From contig CAIIXF020000002.1 in the NCBI GenBank assembly GCA_903813345.2, positions 34,554,109 through 34,618,108 on the forward strand: DNA of 64,000 nucleotides. The letters are read 5' to 3'. The translations under genes were made by a program, and so were the position numbers. This DNA comes from Owenia fusiformis. Its lineage: Eukaryota; Annelida; Polychaeta; Sabellida; Oweniidae. Below, piece after piece: positions 45,601 through 58,107 of the stretch; position 1 is the first letter of the stretch, and each line of letters starts with the position of its first letter. The notes beneath the pieces were generated by a model. It did not search any database and was not told the origin of the DNA. It saw only the letters and a program-made list of their open reading frames with translations.

Positions 45601-47543
45601 AATTTAACAAAAACAGTTATATAAAATATTTCAGTTGTCAATCAGTCAACATTACATAAAGGATCGTATTTTTGCAGAATGTTTTCAATAATTGGTTTAA
45701 GAGAAAAACATTGTTCACCATATCGATACCTATCCTTTGAGTGAAGATGATTAGACAAATAATATAATTTGCCAAGGGAGATAAAGCTAAAAAATGACAA
45801 CTTTCGCATCAGATATTGATGATAGACTAAGTGGATTCTCATGTGTGTAAAAAATCCCCAGTTTCCGATCTCGACCAACCTTGCCCACTATATAGGACCA
45901 TGGTTTATTATGTCACCACCAGAAGTGGTGACATTGTTATAGTCTCTAACTTTTTAGCGGATGGTGTTTGGCATTTGGTGTTCAGCATCGGTGGTTGGTG
46001 TCTGTAACAAATGACAGGTAGTGACATATTAATGCATTGTTAATTAATCATTTTCTTAAACTAGTACTACAGTATATAGACAGTCTATATACTGTAGTAC
46101 TAGTTTAAAAATAAAGATCACACTGGACAATCTATTTTTTCTATGAAATCTGTTTCAGCTTATTAGCGTTGGATGGTGAAAAGTATGGGAGAATATTTCT
46201 ACTTATGTCTACAGTTGGCCATTTCTCACTGTTACCTCTTATCTTTACTAAAGCAGGTGAGGAGGAAATATTTTGGGATTATTTACACCCCTGTTTGTTT
46301 TTGCCTCATTCTCTCTTTCCAACACAGCCTGACAAAATAGAAAATGAGACAGTCTAAGGCAGATAGTTAAGCAGATAGTGGAAGGTTCAGAAATGTTATG
46401 TGACAAAGATATAGCACAATTAGCCATATATGTTGAACACCCTGTATAATGCCATGTTGAACACCCTGTCTATAGCATCAGATTTTCCTTTATAAATTGT
46501 ACATTGGCTCTATTATCCTTATTAATGATAATGCCCCAGGAACCCCTTTATAATTTGTATACTCGCCTCAAAACCCTCATGAATTCTTTATTGGCTCAAA
46601 AACCCCTATGTTGCCTCAAAACCCATTCCTTAATACTATATAGCTCTCAGTGCACCCTTTATGAATGGTATTTTCCCTTAGAAAGATGTATATACTGTAG
46701 TAACTGTATACATGATGTATTTTGTTTCAGAAACACCCATCAAAATCTGTATGCTAGTCGCATACCAGGGATTTGCATTCATCTCTCTCAACAAATATTA
46801 CAAGTAAGTCACTCATTTAAATTCAAAAACACTTTTTACACAGAAAATTTCATTTATTTCATGTATAAAGTTTACATTTGTACAAAACATGTTATATAGC
46901 TTGGGTTGAAACAGAAACATTGGTTGCGATTACACAATAAAGATTTAGACTATTTCAAAACCAAACACTAATATTAAACTCAAGAAATAAGATAATATTA
47001 AAAAAATATTTGCATATTTTAGTTAATTATTGAAGTAAATCACAAGTTTTGCTTCACTTAATGGAAATAATTTGAGTAATAAACATCAAGAATAATAGAA
47101 TACATATCATGACAATTCTTGTCATTTAAATATTTTACATGGTATCCATAAAGTCTTTACACATTACGCAAACTTTGTTTTGTAATGTAATATACTTCAT
47201 GGACACTCTGTATATTATGTTTCAGTTACAAGGTAATATCTAAGAGGGATTCTTCTAATTCTAATATTGCCCATTGTATTCCAGTCGCAAGTCTCAAGGA
47301 TTTAGCCTGCCATTATTAAATAAACTGGAATCTCTATACACCCTTGGGCTGGTACCATTATTGCTGTATACAGAATGTGTACATAGACTTATTGGACTTC
47401 AACAGCGTTTACCATTCCTTCCCCTAATGATGACCTCTGTGTACTGTGCCATAGGTGTAGTCTACACCTCAGGATTGCTTTATAAAACTGTCTTAATGGA
47501 AGGACGTTTAGTTAAGGGACAAAAAGATTTAAAACAGCAATGA
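39657..47543 (+). CDS. ALG8: ALG8, dolichyl-P-Glc:Glc1Man9GlcNAc2-PP-dolichol alpha-1,3-glucosyltransferase (exons 2-13)
   Basis: Twelve exons join in frame with GT-AG borders: 39657-39735, 40112-40305, 40926-41038, 41514-41581, 41800-41923, 42683-42786, 43318-43438, 43712-43851, 45368-45507, 46159-46256, 46731-46803 and 47285-47543 (TGA). They encode about 504 residues, against 526 in the full human protein. The first codon is split, and the N-terminal exon of roughly 30 codons is not identified. Family landmarks are [21 protein letters not shown], the [12 protein letters not shown] block, [62 protein letters not shown] and [11 protein letters not shown]. This multi-pass ER membrane enzyme (family GT57) adds the second glucose to the N-glycan precursor on the lumenal side. 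Introns carry MITEs and a 39-bp minisatellite. The gene looks intact from exon 2 on. Confidence 0.95.
40389..40593. mobile_element. 205-bp MITE with TA duplication in an ALG8 intron
   Basis: It starts CTGTATAAGTGGTA and ends TACCACTTATACAG, with TA directly outside each end. The interior has AATTTTCCTAAT phrases facing both ways. Confidence 0.8.
42020..42095. repeat. Partial copy of the GTCACCACC-type repeat in an ALG8 intron
   Basis: It carries TATAGTCTCCAGTG, GGTGGTTGGTGTTTTGG and CTGTAACAAATGACAGG, matching the reverse strand of the copy at 14528-14668. Confidence 0.55.
43862..44748. repeat. 39-bp minisatellite, about 22-23 copies, in an ALG8 intron
   Basis: A 39-bp unit including TTTGGTTGCCTCAATATCAT and TATTCAGTGTAAATGTAT repeats almost perfectly directly after the 43712-43851 exon donor. 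Only a few positions vary (G/A in GTATG/GTATA, A/T in ATAATT/ATTATT). The period is divisible by three, which gives long open frames on both strands that are repeat artefacts. The array starts within about 10 bp of the splice donor. Confidence 0.94.
44801..45058. mobile_element. Foldback MITE in an ALG8 intron
   Basis: TCCAGGCCCG at the left is inverted as CGGGCCTGGA at the right, and CTCATGTTAGAAGC with GGCCTTGAGA is also inverted between the arms. No coding sequence. Confidence 0.7.
45915..46027. repeat. Copy of the GTCACCACC-ended short repeat in an ALG8 intron
   Basis: It begins TGTCACCACCAGAAGTGG and ends ACAGGTAGTGACAT. The interior matches the reverse strand of the copy at 14528-14668. 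Confidence 0.65.
46056..46108. repeat. 53-bp near-perfect palindrome in an ALG8 intron
   Basis: Perfect 26-bp arms (46056-46081 and 46083-46108, outer sequence TTAAACTAGTACTACAG) are separated by one base. Such a structure can extrude as a cruciform or fold as a hairpin in RNA. Confidence 0.9.
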
Positions 47544-47578
47544 TAGTGTTGTAAATCCTGTATTTGTCAATACTGTAC

Positions 47579-47786
47579 AGTGATCTCCTCAGAATTTTAT
47601 CTCATGTGGGTGCAAAATTCTCATTATCACAATTCAGACCAAAATTGGTCAAAATATGCCAATTTTTCATGATTCTTCTCATTTTCAAGTGGTGGCAAAT
47701 GGATTTTCAGGTGGGTGCAAGTCTATTTTCCAAATTTTAGGTGGGTGCTGTGCCCACTTGCTTTAATGCTGGGGAGATCACAGCTG
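47579..47786. mobile_element. Foldback MITE just after the ALG8 stop
   Basis: CAGTGATCTCCTCAG near 47578 is inverted as CTGGGGAGATCAC near 47786, with CTGTA-like flanks. The interior has inverted AAAATTGG phrases and two GTGGGTGC phrases. It may lie in the ALG8 3' UTR. Confidence 0.6.
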
Positions 47787-48114
47787 TATGTTTCAAAAAA
47801 TATAAATTGTGATAACAACAGAATTAAAGGAACTCTTTGAGATGGGTCAAGTGGTTTTATAATCAACTAGAAAAACCAGAATTAAAGTTATGAAATGGTA
47901 TGCTCATTAATTGGACTCTGACAAAGTGTATGTACACAGAAATTGCATGGTGTAGACTAATGCTCATTCTTTTTCCATTTAAATAAAAAATAGGCCGAAC
48001 TGAAAAAAATGTTCAGATTACTTGAATACAAAAGTAGATCAGAATGAGATAACATAAGTAGGTGAAATACAAATTTTGTCAAAATATAAAAGCAAAATGA
48101 ATTTACAACATATC

Positions 48115-48365
48115 TCAAATATGATTTGTTCTTTTCTTATGGGAAGCTAGGTTGCCAGGTGCAGCGAATCCCATTTGGCAAACATTACACTTGTAGGGTC
48201 TCTCTCCAGTGTGGATGTTTGAATGGTATTTCAAGTGGTTTGACCTCATGAATGATTTCAGGCAAAGGTTACATTTGTATCTCCTTATATCTTGCTTCTT
48301 TGGTAATGACCTCTGCATGGGTGGTTGCAGCATGGATTGTTGCCATAGAAACAGTGGGTGGCCAC
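48115..48365 (-). CDS. Alternative 3' exon, two C2H2 zinc fingers (copy 1)
   Basis: The minus-strand exon starts after the acceptor TTTTACAG (48366-48367), enters in phase 1 (two bases complete a split codon) and runs 82 codons to TGA. After a short linker (GHPLFLWQQ) come two C2H2 fingers, YKCNLCLKSFMRSNHLKYH with a TGERP-type linker, then YKCNVCQMGFAAPGNLASH. There is no BTB or other domain and no credible start in the exon. It must be spliced to an upstream exon, so it is one terminal exon of a multi-ended zinc-finger locus. The second finger has the same GFAAPG...LA.H design as the exon at 49354-49616, its closest paralogue. Its likely role is sequence-specific DNA binding. Confidence 0.85.
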
Positions 48366-48822
48366 CTGTAAAACATAAAAAAGGACATGTTATTCAATTT
48401 TGAATCTTAAAGAGGATGATATTGTCTTGTCAAAATGACATAGAATCAAAAAAATAAGCTGCTCAATGACATTCCTAGAAAACCAATTCTCAGAATTTTC
48501 TATCATTTCATAACAAGGATTAATCCGACAGTTGCTATGAGAAAAAATGCAACAATTTTTGAGACATGAAATGCCAGCAACACATTGTAGCTATAAAAAC
48601 ATGTAACCCCTCCCTGATGGTGACATTAAAACTTTATAGGGGAACATATAAATTACGGTGACTTTCACTAGGAACAAGATAAGGTCTATTTTTAAGATAT
48701 TTTCATTTGAGAATTTATCAGACACCATATTTCTGCTTCTCCAAAATAACATTGGTCCTGTAAAGGTAAGACATGCTAAGAATATGTCATATAACAAAGT
48801 TTAGAAGGTTTATTTGCTTATA
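48366..48822. other. Intron between zinc-finger exons
   Basis: The stretch is AT-rich and holds nothing recognisable. Confidence 0.4.
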
Positions 48823-48927
48823 ATGTCACCACCAAAATAGGTGACATATTGGTTTATATGGTCTCTTTTTGTGACTGCTGTTGGGATGCAGCATTCAGCG
48901 TCTCTAGCAATTGGCAGGTGGTGACAA
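48823..48927. repeat. Copy of the GTCACCACC-ended short repeat
   Basis: It begins TGTCACCACCAAAATAGG and ends GGCAGGTGGTGACA. It lies between zinc-finger exons. Confidence 0.6.
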
Positions 48928-49353
48928 ATATTTCTAATAATGGCAGTTCTGAATATGCAAACCCAATAAAAAAAACTTATATTTGACATGATGAGTACAA
49001 AAACACCATTTTTGCCTAAACAAGGAAAAAGTAGGAGCCAGATGAAATTGTTGACGGATAGACGGGCAAACAGACTGACTAATGGATAAGTGGGCGGTTT
49101 TAAAGACTCACCTTGTGAACTGGGGCATAAACGACGAAAAAAAGTTAGATCCAAGACAAAAAATATTGCAGCTTGCAAGTACCTTGAGCCTACAGGGTGG
49201 TCCCAAAAATTGAGCTTCATTACATTTATTACAGTATATTGACCCATTAAGCGTAACAAAACCTTATGAAGATGGATGTATGAGCTTACAATAACAGCGA
49301 AAACTGTCAGTTTCTGAGTGGTATTTCTTATTACCTAATGTGCAAACTCTCTG

Positions 49354-49616
49354 TTAATGATATTTCTTATTATGCTGTGCAAGGCCGCCAGGGGCAGCAA
49401 ATCCTACATCAGGGCATATGGTACATTTGTAAGGCTTGTGACCCGTATGTATGTTCATATGGTACTGTAGGTTGTTCGATTGGGTGAATGACTTCAGACA
49501 GATGCTGCATAGATGGTTTCTTGGCTTCGTTGGTTTCTTGTATGGTCCTCGAGGAACCATCGTTGCATTGGTTGCCATAGTGTTATCTCTGTGTTGCCAT
49601 GGTAATATTCCCTGAC
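49354..49616 (-). CDS. Alternative 3' exon, two C2H2 zinc fingers (copy 2)
   Basis: The exon enters after the acceptor TTTATTTACAG in phase 1, has 86 codons and ends with its own stop at 49354. The linker begins QGILPWQHRD, then a Lys/Pro-rich stretch leads to HLCSICLKSFTQSNNLQYH and YKCTICPDVGFAAPGGLAQH. The second finger has one extra residue between its Cys pair and the Phe. It is closely related to the exon at 48115-48365. Two ATGs inside the exon lie well after the splice site, and the expected product is a fusion to a common upstream part. Confidence 0.85.
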
Positions 49617-49743
49617 CTGTAAATAAAAATGTCAAATGATCAAATACTGACAATACTTCATTTTATGGGATTATGCTTTTAATGTCATGACTACAAATTA
49701 TTTTAAAGACACCAGGGAGGTGTCTTTGGGATATATGCGAGTA

Positions 49744-49916
49744 CAGGGTGCCCCAGAACTCATGAAAATATTTTGAGGGAGATATAAGGCATGGATGATT
49801 TTTCTTCAAAGGTGCACTTATTAAACATACATTGAGGAATAACTGACAAGAATTTTTGAAGAAAAATCACTCATATATCTCCCCTAACAAATTCCCATGA
49901 GTTTTTGGTCACCCTG
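49744..49916. mobile_element. 173-bp MITE with TA duplication
   Basis: It starts CAGGGTGCCCCAGAACTCAT and ends TTTTTGGTCACCCTG, with TA outside both ends and arms of about 65 bp (GGGAGATATAAGG opposite TATATCTCCC). Its terminus resembles that of the 644-bp element at 20462-21105, so the two probably belong to related mariner-type families. Confidence 0.83.
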
Positions 49917-49930
49917 TATTTACATGTATA

Positions 49931-50086
49931 CAGCTAAACCTATGTAAGTGGAACACATTTGGAATCTCACTTTCAGAATATCATTTAACTTTAAGTCAAT
50001 TGGGTTGGGACTTTGAAAAATGTTCTACATATGATTATGTGTTCCACTTAAAGAAGTTCAATAGAGGTATTCCACAGGTTTTACTG
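49931..50086. mobile_element. 156-bp pogo-like MITE with TA duplication
   Basis: It starts CAGCTAAACCTATGTAAGTG and ends CCACAGGTTTTACTG, with TA on both sides. It belongs to the family of the element at 21505-21665. Confidence 0.8.
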
Positions 50087-50832
50087 TATTTTTATATCAG
50101 TACTATTGTACGTTTAGATTTTTTGCATTCAATTTAGTAAACTAGAAAATTAAGCTAAGTATTCTACATTTGTGTCTATGTTTATTTTTAAAATAGAGTT
50201 TACTTTACAGTTTTCATAATACAGGTGCATTAATGTATTAATACAAAAACATTGATTTAAAGGTAACATTTCTTTGACTTCGTATTTTTCAAAAGTAAAA
50301 AAAAAGATTTAAGATGTAGAAATAGCCAAGTTTAAATTTTTGCCAATTAGCTTGTGAACTATTTTAACTTATGGCCTTTGTTAATTCAATAAAAATGAGT
50401 TAAAATCGATTGTTTGTATTTAGTCTATGTAGATAATCAGATACAATTTTAATATGTCACATATGAGCTAGGGGACATCAAAATTGATAGGAAAGTTCTG
50501 AGCACACTCTCCTGGCCATCCTTTGACACATGCAGTGACGTAGCCAGGATCAAAAAGGCAAGGCAAATTAAGGCTAAAGGAGATAACACTACTCCCTACT
50601 TCATTTCCACATTTTCATTGAAAAAAAAACGTTTGAATAAATATTTTTCATTTAAATTTTGGCGAAGCACAGCCTTGCCTGGCTCATGCCTGGCTGTGCC
50701 CATGACACGTCTGGATAAACCTTTCCATTATTCTTTGAATTTGTAATTTATTTACTAGTATATATTTTTATTTACATTGTTATATTGTCTGGCTGCAAGC
50801 AATGCACACTTAATATCTGACACACTTTTAAG
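50087..50832. other. Intergenic between zinc-finger exons
   Basis: No exon is recognised. A GACGTAGCCAGGATC phrase near 50533 and an inverted GCCTGGCT phrase near 50680 suggest a decayed MITE. Confidence 0.4.
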
Positions 50833-51656
50833 CATACAATAGAGAATAATCATAGTGATTATTACTCCTACAACTTTTTTTAGTGTATCTTCATATGACC
50901 CTTCCAAATTTCACATTGCCCGAATGTCTTAACACACATTAGACATTTGTATGTCTTGTCTCCAGTGTGGATCCTCTCCAGTATGGATCCTCAAACATAC
51001 AATAGTGAATTATCATAGTGACTATTACTTCTACAATGTTTTTGGTATCTCTTCATATGTTTCTTCAAAAGTTCACATTGCCTGAATGTCTTAGGACACA
51101 CTAGACAATTGTATGGCTTCTCTCCAGTATGGATCCTCAAACATACAATAGTGGATTATTATAGCAATATTTACTTCAACAATGGTTTTTGTTGTCTCTT
51201 TATATGACCCTTCAAATGTTCAGGTTGTCTGAATTGCTTAAGACACATTTGACATTTGTATGGTTTTCTCTAATATGGATCCTCTCCTGTGTGGGTTCTC
51301 AAACATACAATAGTGAATAATTATAGCAATGAACACTTCTACAATCTTTTTTGGTGCCTCTTCATATGACTCCTCAAATGTTCAGGTTGTCTGAATTGTT
51401 TAAGACACATTTGACATTTGTATGGTTTTCTCTAGTATGGCTTCTCTCCAGTATGTATCCTCAAACATACAATAGTGGATTATTAAAGCAATAATTACTT
51501 CAACAATGGTTTTTGTTGTCTCTTCATATGACTCCTCAAATGTTCAGGTTGTCTGAATTGTTTAAGACACATTTGACATTTGTATGGTTTTCTCTAGCAT
51601 GGCTTCTCTCCAGTATGTATCCTCAAACATACAATAGTGGATTATTATAGCAATAA
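50833..51656 (-). pseudogene. Five decayed 162-bp tandem copies of a zinc-finger exon end
   Basis: The phrase CATACAATAG recurs at 50833, 50996, 51142, 51304, 51466 and 51628. Each unit repeats, on the minus strand, the last finger and 3' flank of the exon at 51657-52261. One copy (about 51180-51300) still reads [23 protein letters not shown], where the final zinc-binding His is replaced by Gln. Another (about 51343-51420) keeps the His. None has its own acceptor or complete finger pair, so they are read as pseudo-exon fragments or 3' UTR sequence. Confidence 0.75.
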
Positions 51657-53928
<2,272 letters not shown>

Positions 53929-54326
53929 TCATGTTTTATAGTGAATTGCCTTCATATGTCTTCCTAAGTTACTCCTTTGACTGAAAGTGGCCAGGCAGAG
54001 TTGACATTGAAATGGCTTCTCGCCAGTATGGACTCTTCTATGTCTTGTCAGATCTCCTTTAGAAGAGAAAACTTTCGGACATTCCTCACAGGCAAACATG
54101 TTATATAGATCCTTTTGATTGGTTGGTCTATGTGTTTTGGATGTGGGGTTTCTTCGATGCAATTTTGCTGCGTAAATGTCCCTGTGTTGAGCCCCGGTTG
54201 CCTCCTGAGTATAGTGTTTTGATGTATCTTCTGGAGGATTTGTTTGTGGGTTATTGTAAGAGTATATTGTAGCATCTGATTCTCCCGTCTCATCTTGAAT
54301 CATCTCTTGCCATCTCTGACCAATAC
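53929..54326 (-). CDS. Alternative 3' exon, two C2H2 zinc fingers (copy 4)
   Basis: The exon starts after the acceptor ATCTTTCAG in phase 1 and has 131 codons plus stop. It opens IGQRWQEMIQDE. A hydrophilic Asn/Thr/Gln-rich linker follows, then FACEECPKVFSSKGDLTRH, a TGEKP linker and FQCQLCLATFSQRSNLGRH. These fingers are the most canonical of the seven, with typical recognition-helix forms (SSKGDLTR, SQRSNLGR). It lies in the same orientation and phase as the other terminal exons. Confidence 0.87.
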
Positions 54327-54741
54327 CTGAAAGATAAGAGGAGATAGTCAGACCTCAAACTTGAACTTAAGTATAATGAGCCCCTTTCATGCACCATTTT
54401 CATTAGTGAAGATTTCCTATCTCCAGTTAATTGAAAACTACAGATTCATTTTTTAAAAGTATTCCTACCATCTTCCATACCCCTTTAATACCCAGAGTGA
54501 CAGATTTTGTCCAATTTACACAAATGCATTAAAATATGGCAATTTGTCTATGTTTGTGGTATTACCAAACATCAAATATGGCAAATGCAATCAGAAAATG
54601 AAAAAGCTCTGGTTTTAAAATGTTTAATATTTAAAATGTTTAATGTTTAATATTACATTACCATTACACACCTAACCATGCCAGAAAATAACATTGATGA
54701 TATGATATGATGATTGCCATCAATCTAGATGACTAATAAGA

Positions 54742-55347
54742 GAAGATGTACAATAATGTAAAGATAAAAAACCTAACTTCAAAGGATGTAAAGAAAGTGA
54801 TTCTAAAGAGAGACCAAGCTGTCCCTATTTGCATTGAAAGGTGGAAACATATTTATCCAGATTTAAATTGGAAAAGAAATTGGCAGTTAATTCAAACTCT
54901 CAAAGAGCCACGACTTAAGAGTATTCAATATAAGATTCTACATAATATTTACCCAACTAAAACTCACCTTTTCAAATGGAAAATTGAAGGAGTTGCCTCA
55001 AAGAATTGTACATATTGTAATGAGGAAGATTCATATGCACACTTTTTCATTTCTTGCAAAAGAGTAAAGTTTTTATGGAATGAAGTAGAGTGCAAATTAA
55101 ATGCTAGATTTGGGCACAGAATTAGACTAGGACACAAACACATTTTATTCAAGTATGAATGTAAAACAAAAAGGAAGAAGACTATATCAATTATATTATT
55201 GTTATTGCAAAGAATTGTATAAGTAAGTACAAATATGGGGATCATCCCAATTTGTTGTGCTTGTTTGATCAAGAATGTAATATTAGAAATGTATAATAAT
55301 GTATAAAATGATTGGAGAAAATTAATCACAATAAAAAAAAGAAAAAA
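54742..55347 (+). mobile_element. 5'-truncated LINE copy with 15-bp TSD
   Basis: The duplication AGATGACTAATAAGA lies at 54727-54741 and 55348-55362. Between them is the last part of a LINE ORF2 and an A-rich tail ending AATAAAAAAAAGAAAAAAA. It is inserted between two zinc-finger exons in the opposite orientation to them. It contains no RT or endonuclease. Confidence 0.9.
54746..55222 (+). pseudogene. LINE ORF2 C-terminal fragment
   Basis: The open frame of about 158 codons ends in the zf-RVT-type region of an L1/Tx1-like ORF2: IQYKILHNIYPTKTHLFKW, then a C-x2-C...H-x4-C knuckle (NCTYCNEEDSYAHFFISC) and FLWNEVE. It was cut off at the 5' end during insertion. The frame is still open, so the insertion is fairly young, but the fragment cannot act alone. 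Confidence 0.88.
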
Positions 55348-55572
55348 AGATGACTAATAAGATGGGGTCGTGTTACTGTGGGAGGTTATGCCAAGTTTTG
55401 TAAAAGATTGATTTTAGACTTAACAAACACCTAGGTCAGATCAATTGTGACCAATTTGGTCAAATGTTAACAACTTAAACACATGTGTTAAAGGGCACTT
55501 CCAGTTGCTAAACATTTTGAGAGGAGTGTACTTCTTTATGGCAACACTTCACTATACATAGTTTTCCAATCT

Positions 55573-56015
55573 TCAATACAGGGTATTCACCTTTTTATGC
55601 AATGTTCCAATGTGCCTGTTTAGGTGGTGCTTCATCCTGAATGCTTTATTGCAGTACATGCACTTGAAGGTACGCTCGCTATGGGTAAGGAGATGATTGG
55701 ACAGCGCACCATGTCCCTTGAATGACTTCAAGCACAATGTGCATGTATGCTTCCTTTCAGTTGATGATGGGGATGACGAGACCTGCTTTGGGGATGGGTG
55801 GGCTGCATTTGTGTCCTGTTGCATGTAAAAGGTAGTTGTCAGTTGTGGAGATATGAGACTCTCATTTGTAAATGTTTGCCTGTCTTGTATTGCTTTAAAT
55901 TGTGGGGGCTGATTTGTGTCATGGGTTTGTGCCAAGTATTGTGGGTCGATGCATACCTCCATTGTGTTTGTTTTTGTATTGTATGCTCCCCAGTTGTGGT
56001 CTAATTGAAGGAGAT
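55573..56015 (-). CDS. Alternative 3' exon, two C2H2 zinc fingers (copy 5)
   Basis: The exon starts after the acceptor CATTTTCCAG in phase 1 and has 146 codons plus stop. It opens LLQLDHNWGAYN. A long polar linker follows, then HTCTLCLKSFKGHGALSNH, a short SERT-type linker and FKCMYCNKAFRMKHHLNRH. The open frame extends upstream through the intron (to 56142) without a stop, which could mark intron retention or chance. The finger pair is clearly paralogous to those of the exons at 60131-60552 and 61748-62067. Confidence 0.86.
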
Positions 56016-56089
56016 CTGGAAAATGTGAAATATTGTTTAAATATCTTTTGCACAAAGGAGATCCTTTATCATACACCCCCAAAATGCAA

Positions 56090-56265
56090 TCTGATTTTCG
56101 ACGCCGTTTCGGTGCCAAATTTCGGTGCCGTTTCGGCACCAAATGGACTGACTAGTCCGGTAGCAAATTTAAGTGTCCAAAGGTTTCGGTGCCGGAACGG
56201 TGTCGAAACGGTGCCGGAACAGCGCCGAATTTTTTCGATGCCGAAACGGTGCCGAATTATATTGG
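56090..56265. promoter_or_regulatory. CpG-rich cluster of TTTCGGTGCCG motifs
   Basis: The 11-mer TTTCGGTGCCG and its inverse CGGCACCGAAA-like forms recur about ten times in 170 bp, immediately upstream (on the minus strand) of the zinc-finger exon at 55573-56015. The patch is CpG-rich in otherwise AT-rich DNA. It may be a small regulatory cluster or a decayed foldback repeat; I cannot tell which. Confidence 0.4.
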
Positions 56266-57460
56266 CTGTGTATATGTCACATAAGTTCTCATAAAGGAGT
56301 ATTAATGCTTAGCCAGATAAAACCATTGGCTCCCCTGTTTGAACGAAACCATTGCTGCAATATATTAACAGCATCATATTTACATTTCCAACTTATGGGC
56401 ACATACAGAATAAACAGTTTCTCAGTTATGGGTGCAATGGAGGATTTCACTGATAGCCTTAAATGGATTTTATTAAGGTAGTTCTGATGCTGTAAAGAAA
56501 AATGTGGAGATGTCATTTCAACATTAAATCATCAATATCCATACTCACTGGCATGTAGCGGCCCTGATATCGATAAATTCTACACGCAATATAACCCGAT
56601 ACTACATGCTTGGTTAAAACTTTACACGAAAAAGCTTCGATATCCGGGCATTTACTGTTACACTGAACTGAAAATAGCATCGTCTAAACGTGTATGTGTT
56701 GGCTTCCGGGTAAGTTTATCAACATTTATACTCAATTGAAAGAACAGTCGTGCTTATATCGTGTACCAGTTTGATTTATTTATATGTGTGTGTATTTATA
56801 ACACGATAGCCTAGTAATACCGTCTCGTTAGAACAACTGCTAGATATCGAACTGATGACCCGAAATTACATTATTGGACTGATCGCGCATCTGATATTAA
56901 ATGATTACTTTGCATTGAATCTGATATTAACTTGCAACCCAATACCATGACTTTGCATTTGAATGATAACACGGCCTCATATTCTAATCCATTATACGTC
57001 CATTGCAGGCCAAAAATGTTTCAATGTTGATATTGTAATGCACACGAGAATACATTCGATTCTTATATTGATCATACATCAATTGAACATGGAGATTTTC
57101 CTGTACACTTTTCCCAAACCTGTGGAATAGACAAGATGCGAGTAGAAATTATCTTGATTTACGTCTTCAAATATTCAAAATTCATTTTTTGAAAAAATTC
57201 GAAACCATCGAATATCACTTCTTTAGACGTGATATTCGATAGTTCAAAGTGATATTCGATGGTTTGTAAATTGTTTACTAAAATATGATATCTTGGTCAC
57301 ATATCAAATATATCATCATGTGATATTCGATCTATATCATTGCAACCATGGGATATAGAGGATATCCTATGATTTATGAGAGATATGATTTTTATCCACG
57401 AATGAATATGATATCTTGAGTATGTTCCCCACATGCTCTGGTGTGTTACTTGCAAAATAT
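56266..57460. other. Intron or intergenic, with ATATCGAT-type hairpins
   Basis: No exon is recognised. Near 56700 the sequence CTTCCGG/gtaagttt on the plus strand resembles a promoter-proximal first exon and donor, without support from coding sequence. At 57200-57265 AAACCATCGAATATCAC is inverted as GTGATATTCGATGGTTT. Confidence 0.4.
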
Positions 57461-57790
57461 GTTATCATTTTCAAAAAAATTCAAAATTTTTTTTCACAAT
57501 TTTTTTCAAGATTTTTTTCACATTTTTTTGCATAATTTTTTTCCACAATTTTTTCAAATTTTTATTTTCAGATTTTTTTCAAAAATGAACAAAAAATTCC
57601 AATTTTTTTTTTCACATTTTTTTCCCAATTTTTTTTCCCACATTTTTTTCGCCTTTGTTTGGCATACTTTTTTTCAGAATATTTTCAACATTTTTTTTTC
57701 AAATTTTTTTCAAAACTTTTTTTTCAAACCTTTTTTCCAAATTTTTTTCAAATTTTTTTTTCAGATTTTATTTTTAACATTTTTTTGAGC
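57461..57790. repeat. T-rich low-complexity tract (TTTTTTTCAAA-type)
   Basis: Runs of 5-9 T separated by CAA, CACA or CCAA fill the stretch. The plus-strand Phe-rich open frames come from it and are not genes. Confidence 0.88.
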
Positions 57791-57895
57791 GGGACATACG
57801 ATTTATATGGAGCTCCGTCGGAGCGGGACATACGAAAAATATTTGCCGGATATGGAATATATTCCCGGTTGATATGCCCCTGAAACCTCATCAGG

Positions 57896-58107
57896 TATGG
57901 AATACATATAGGTTATTTACTGGGAGGGATTGAATATGGGTTTTATTCCGAGGGACAATATGATATTGACTGAAGGGTAATATAATATTGACCGAGAGCG
58001 CAGCGACCGAGTGTCAATATCATATTGCCCAAGGCCAATATCATATTTTCCGAGGAATAAAACCCATATTCAATCCTGACCAGAAATAACCCATTTATTC
58101 CATATTA
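57896..58107. mobile_element. Foldback MITE with GAGCGCAGCGACCGAG core
   Basis: TATGGAATAcATATAGGTTATTT at the left is inverted near ATAACCCATTTATTCCATA at the right, with GGGTTTTATTCCGAGG opposite CCGAGGAATAAAACCC nearer the middle. The centre has ACCGAGAGCGCAGCGACC. No coding sequence. Confidence 0.7.

Noticed and set aside
57441-57883. Phe-rich open frames
   Set aside because: They arise from a T-rich low-complexity tract.
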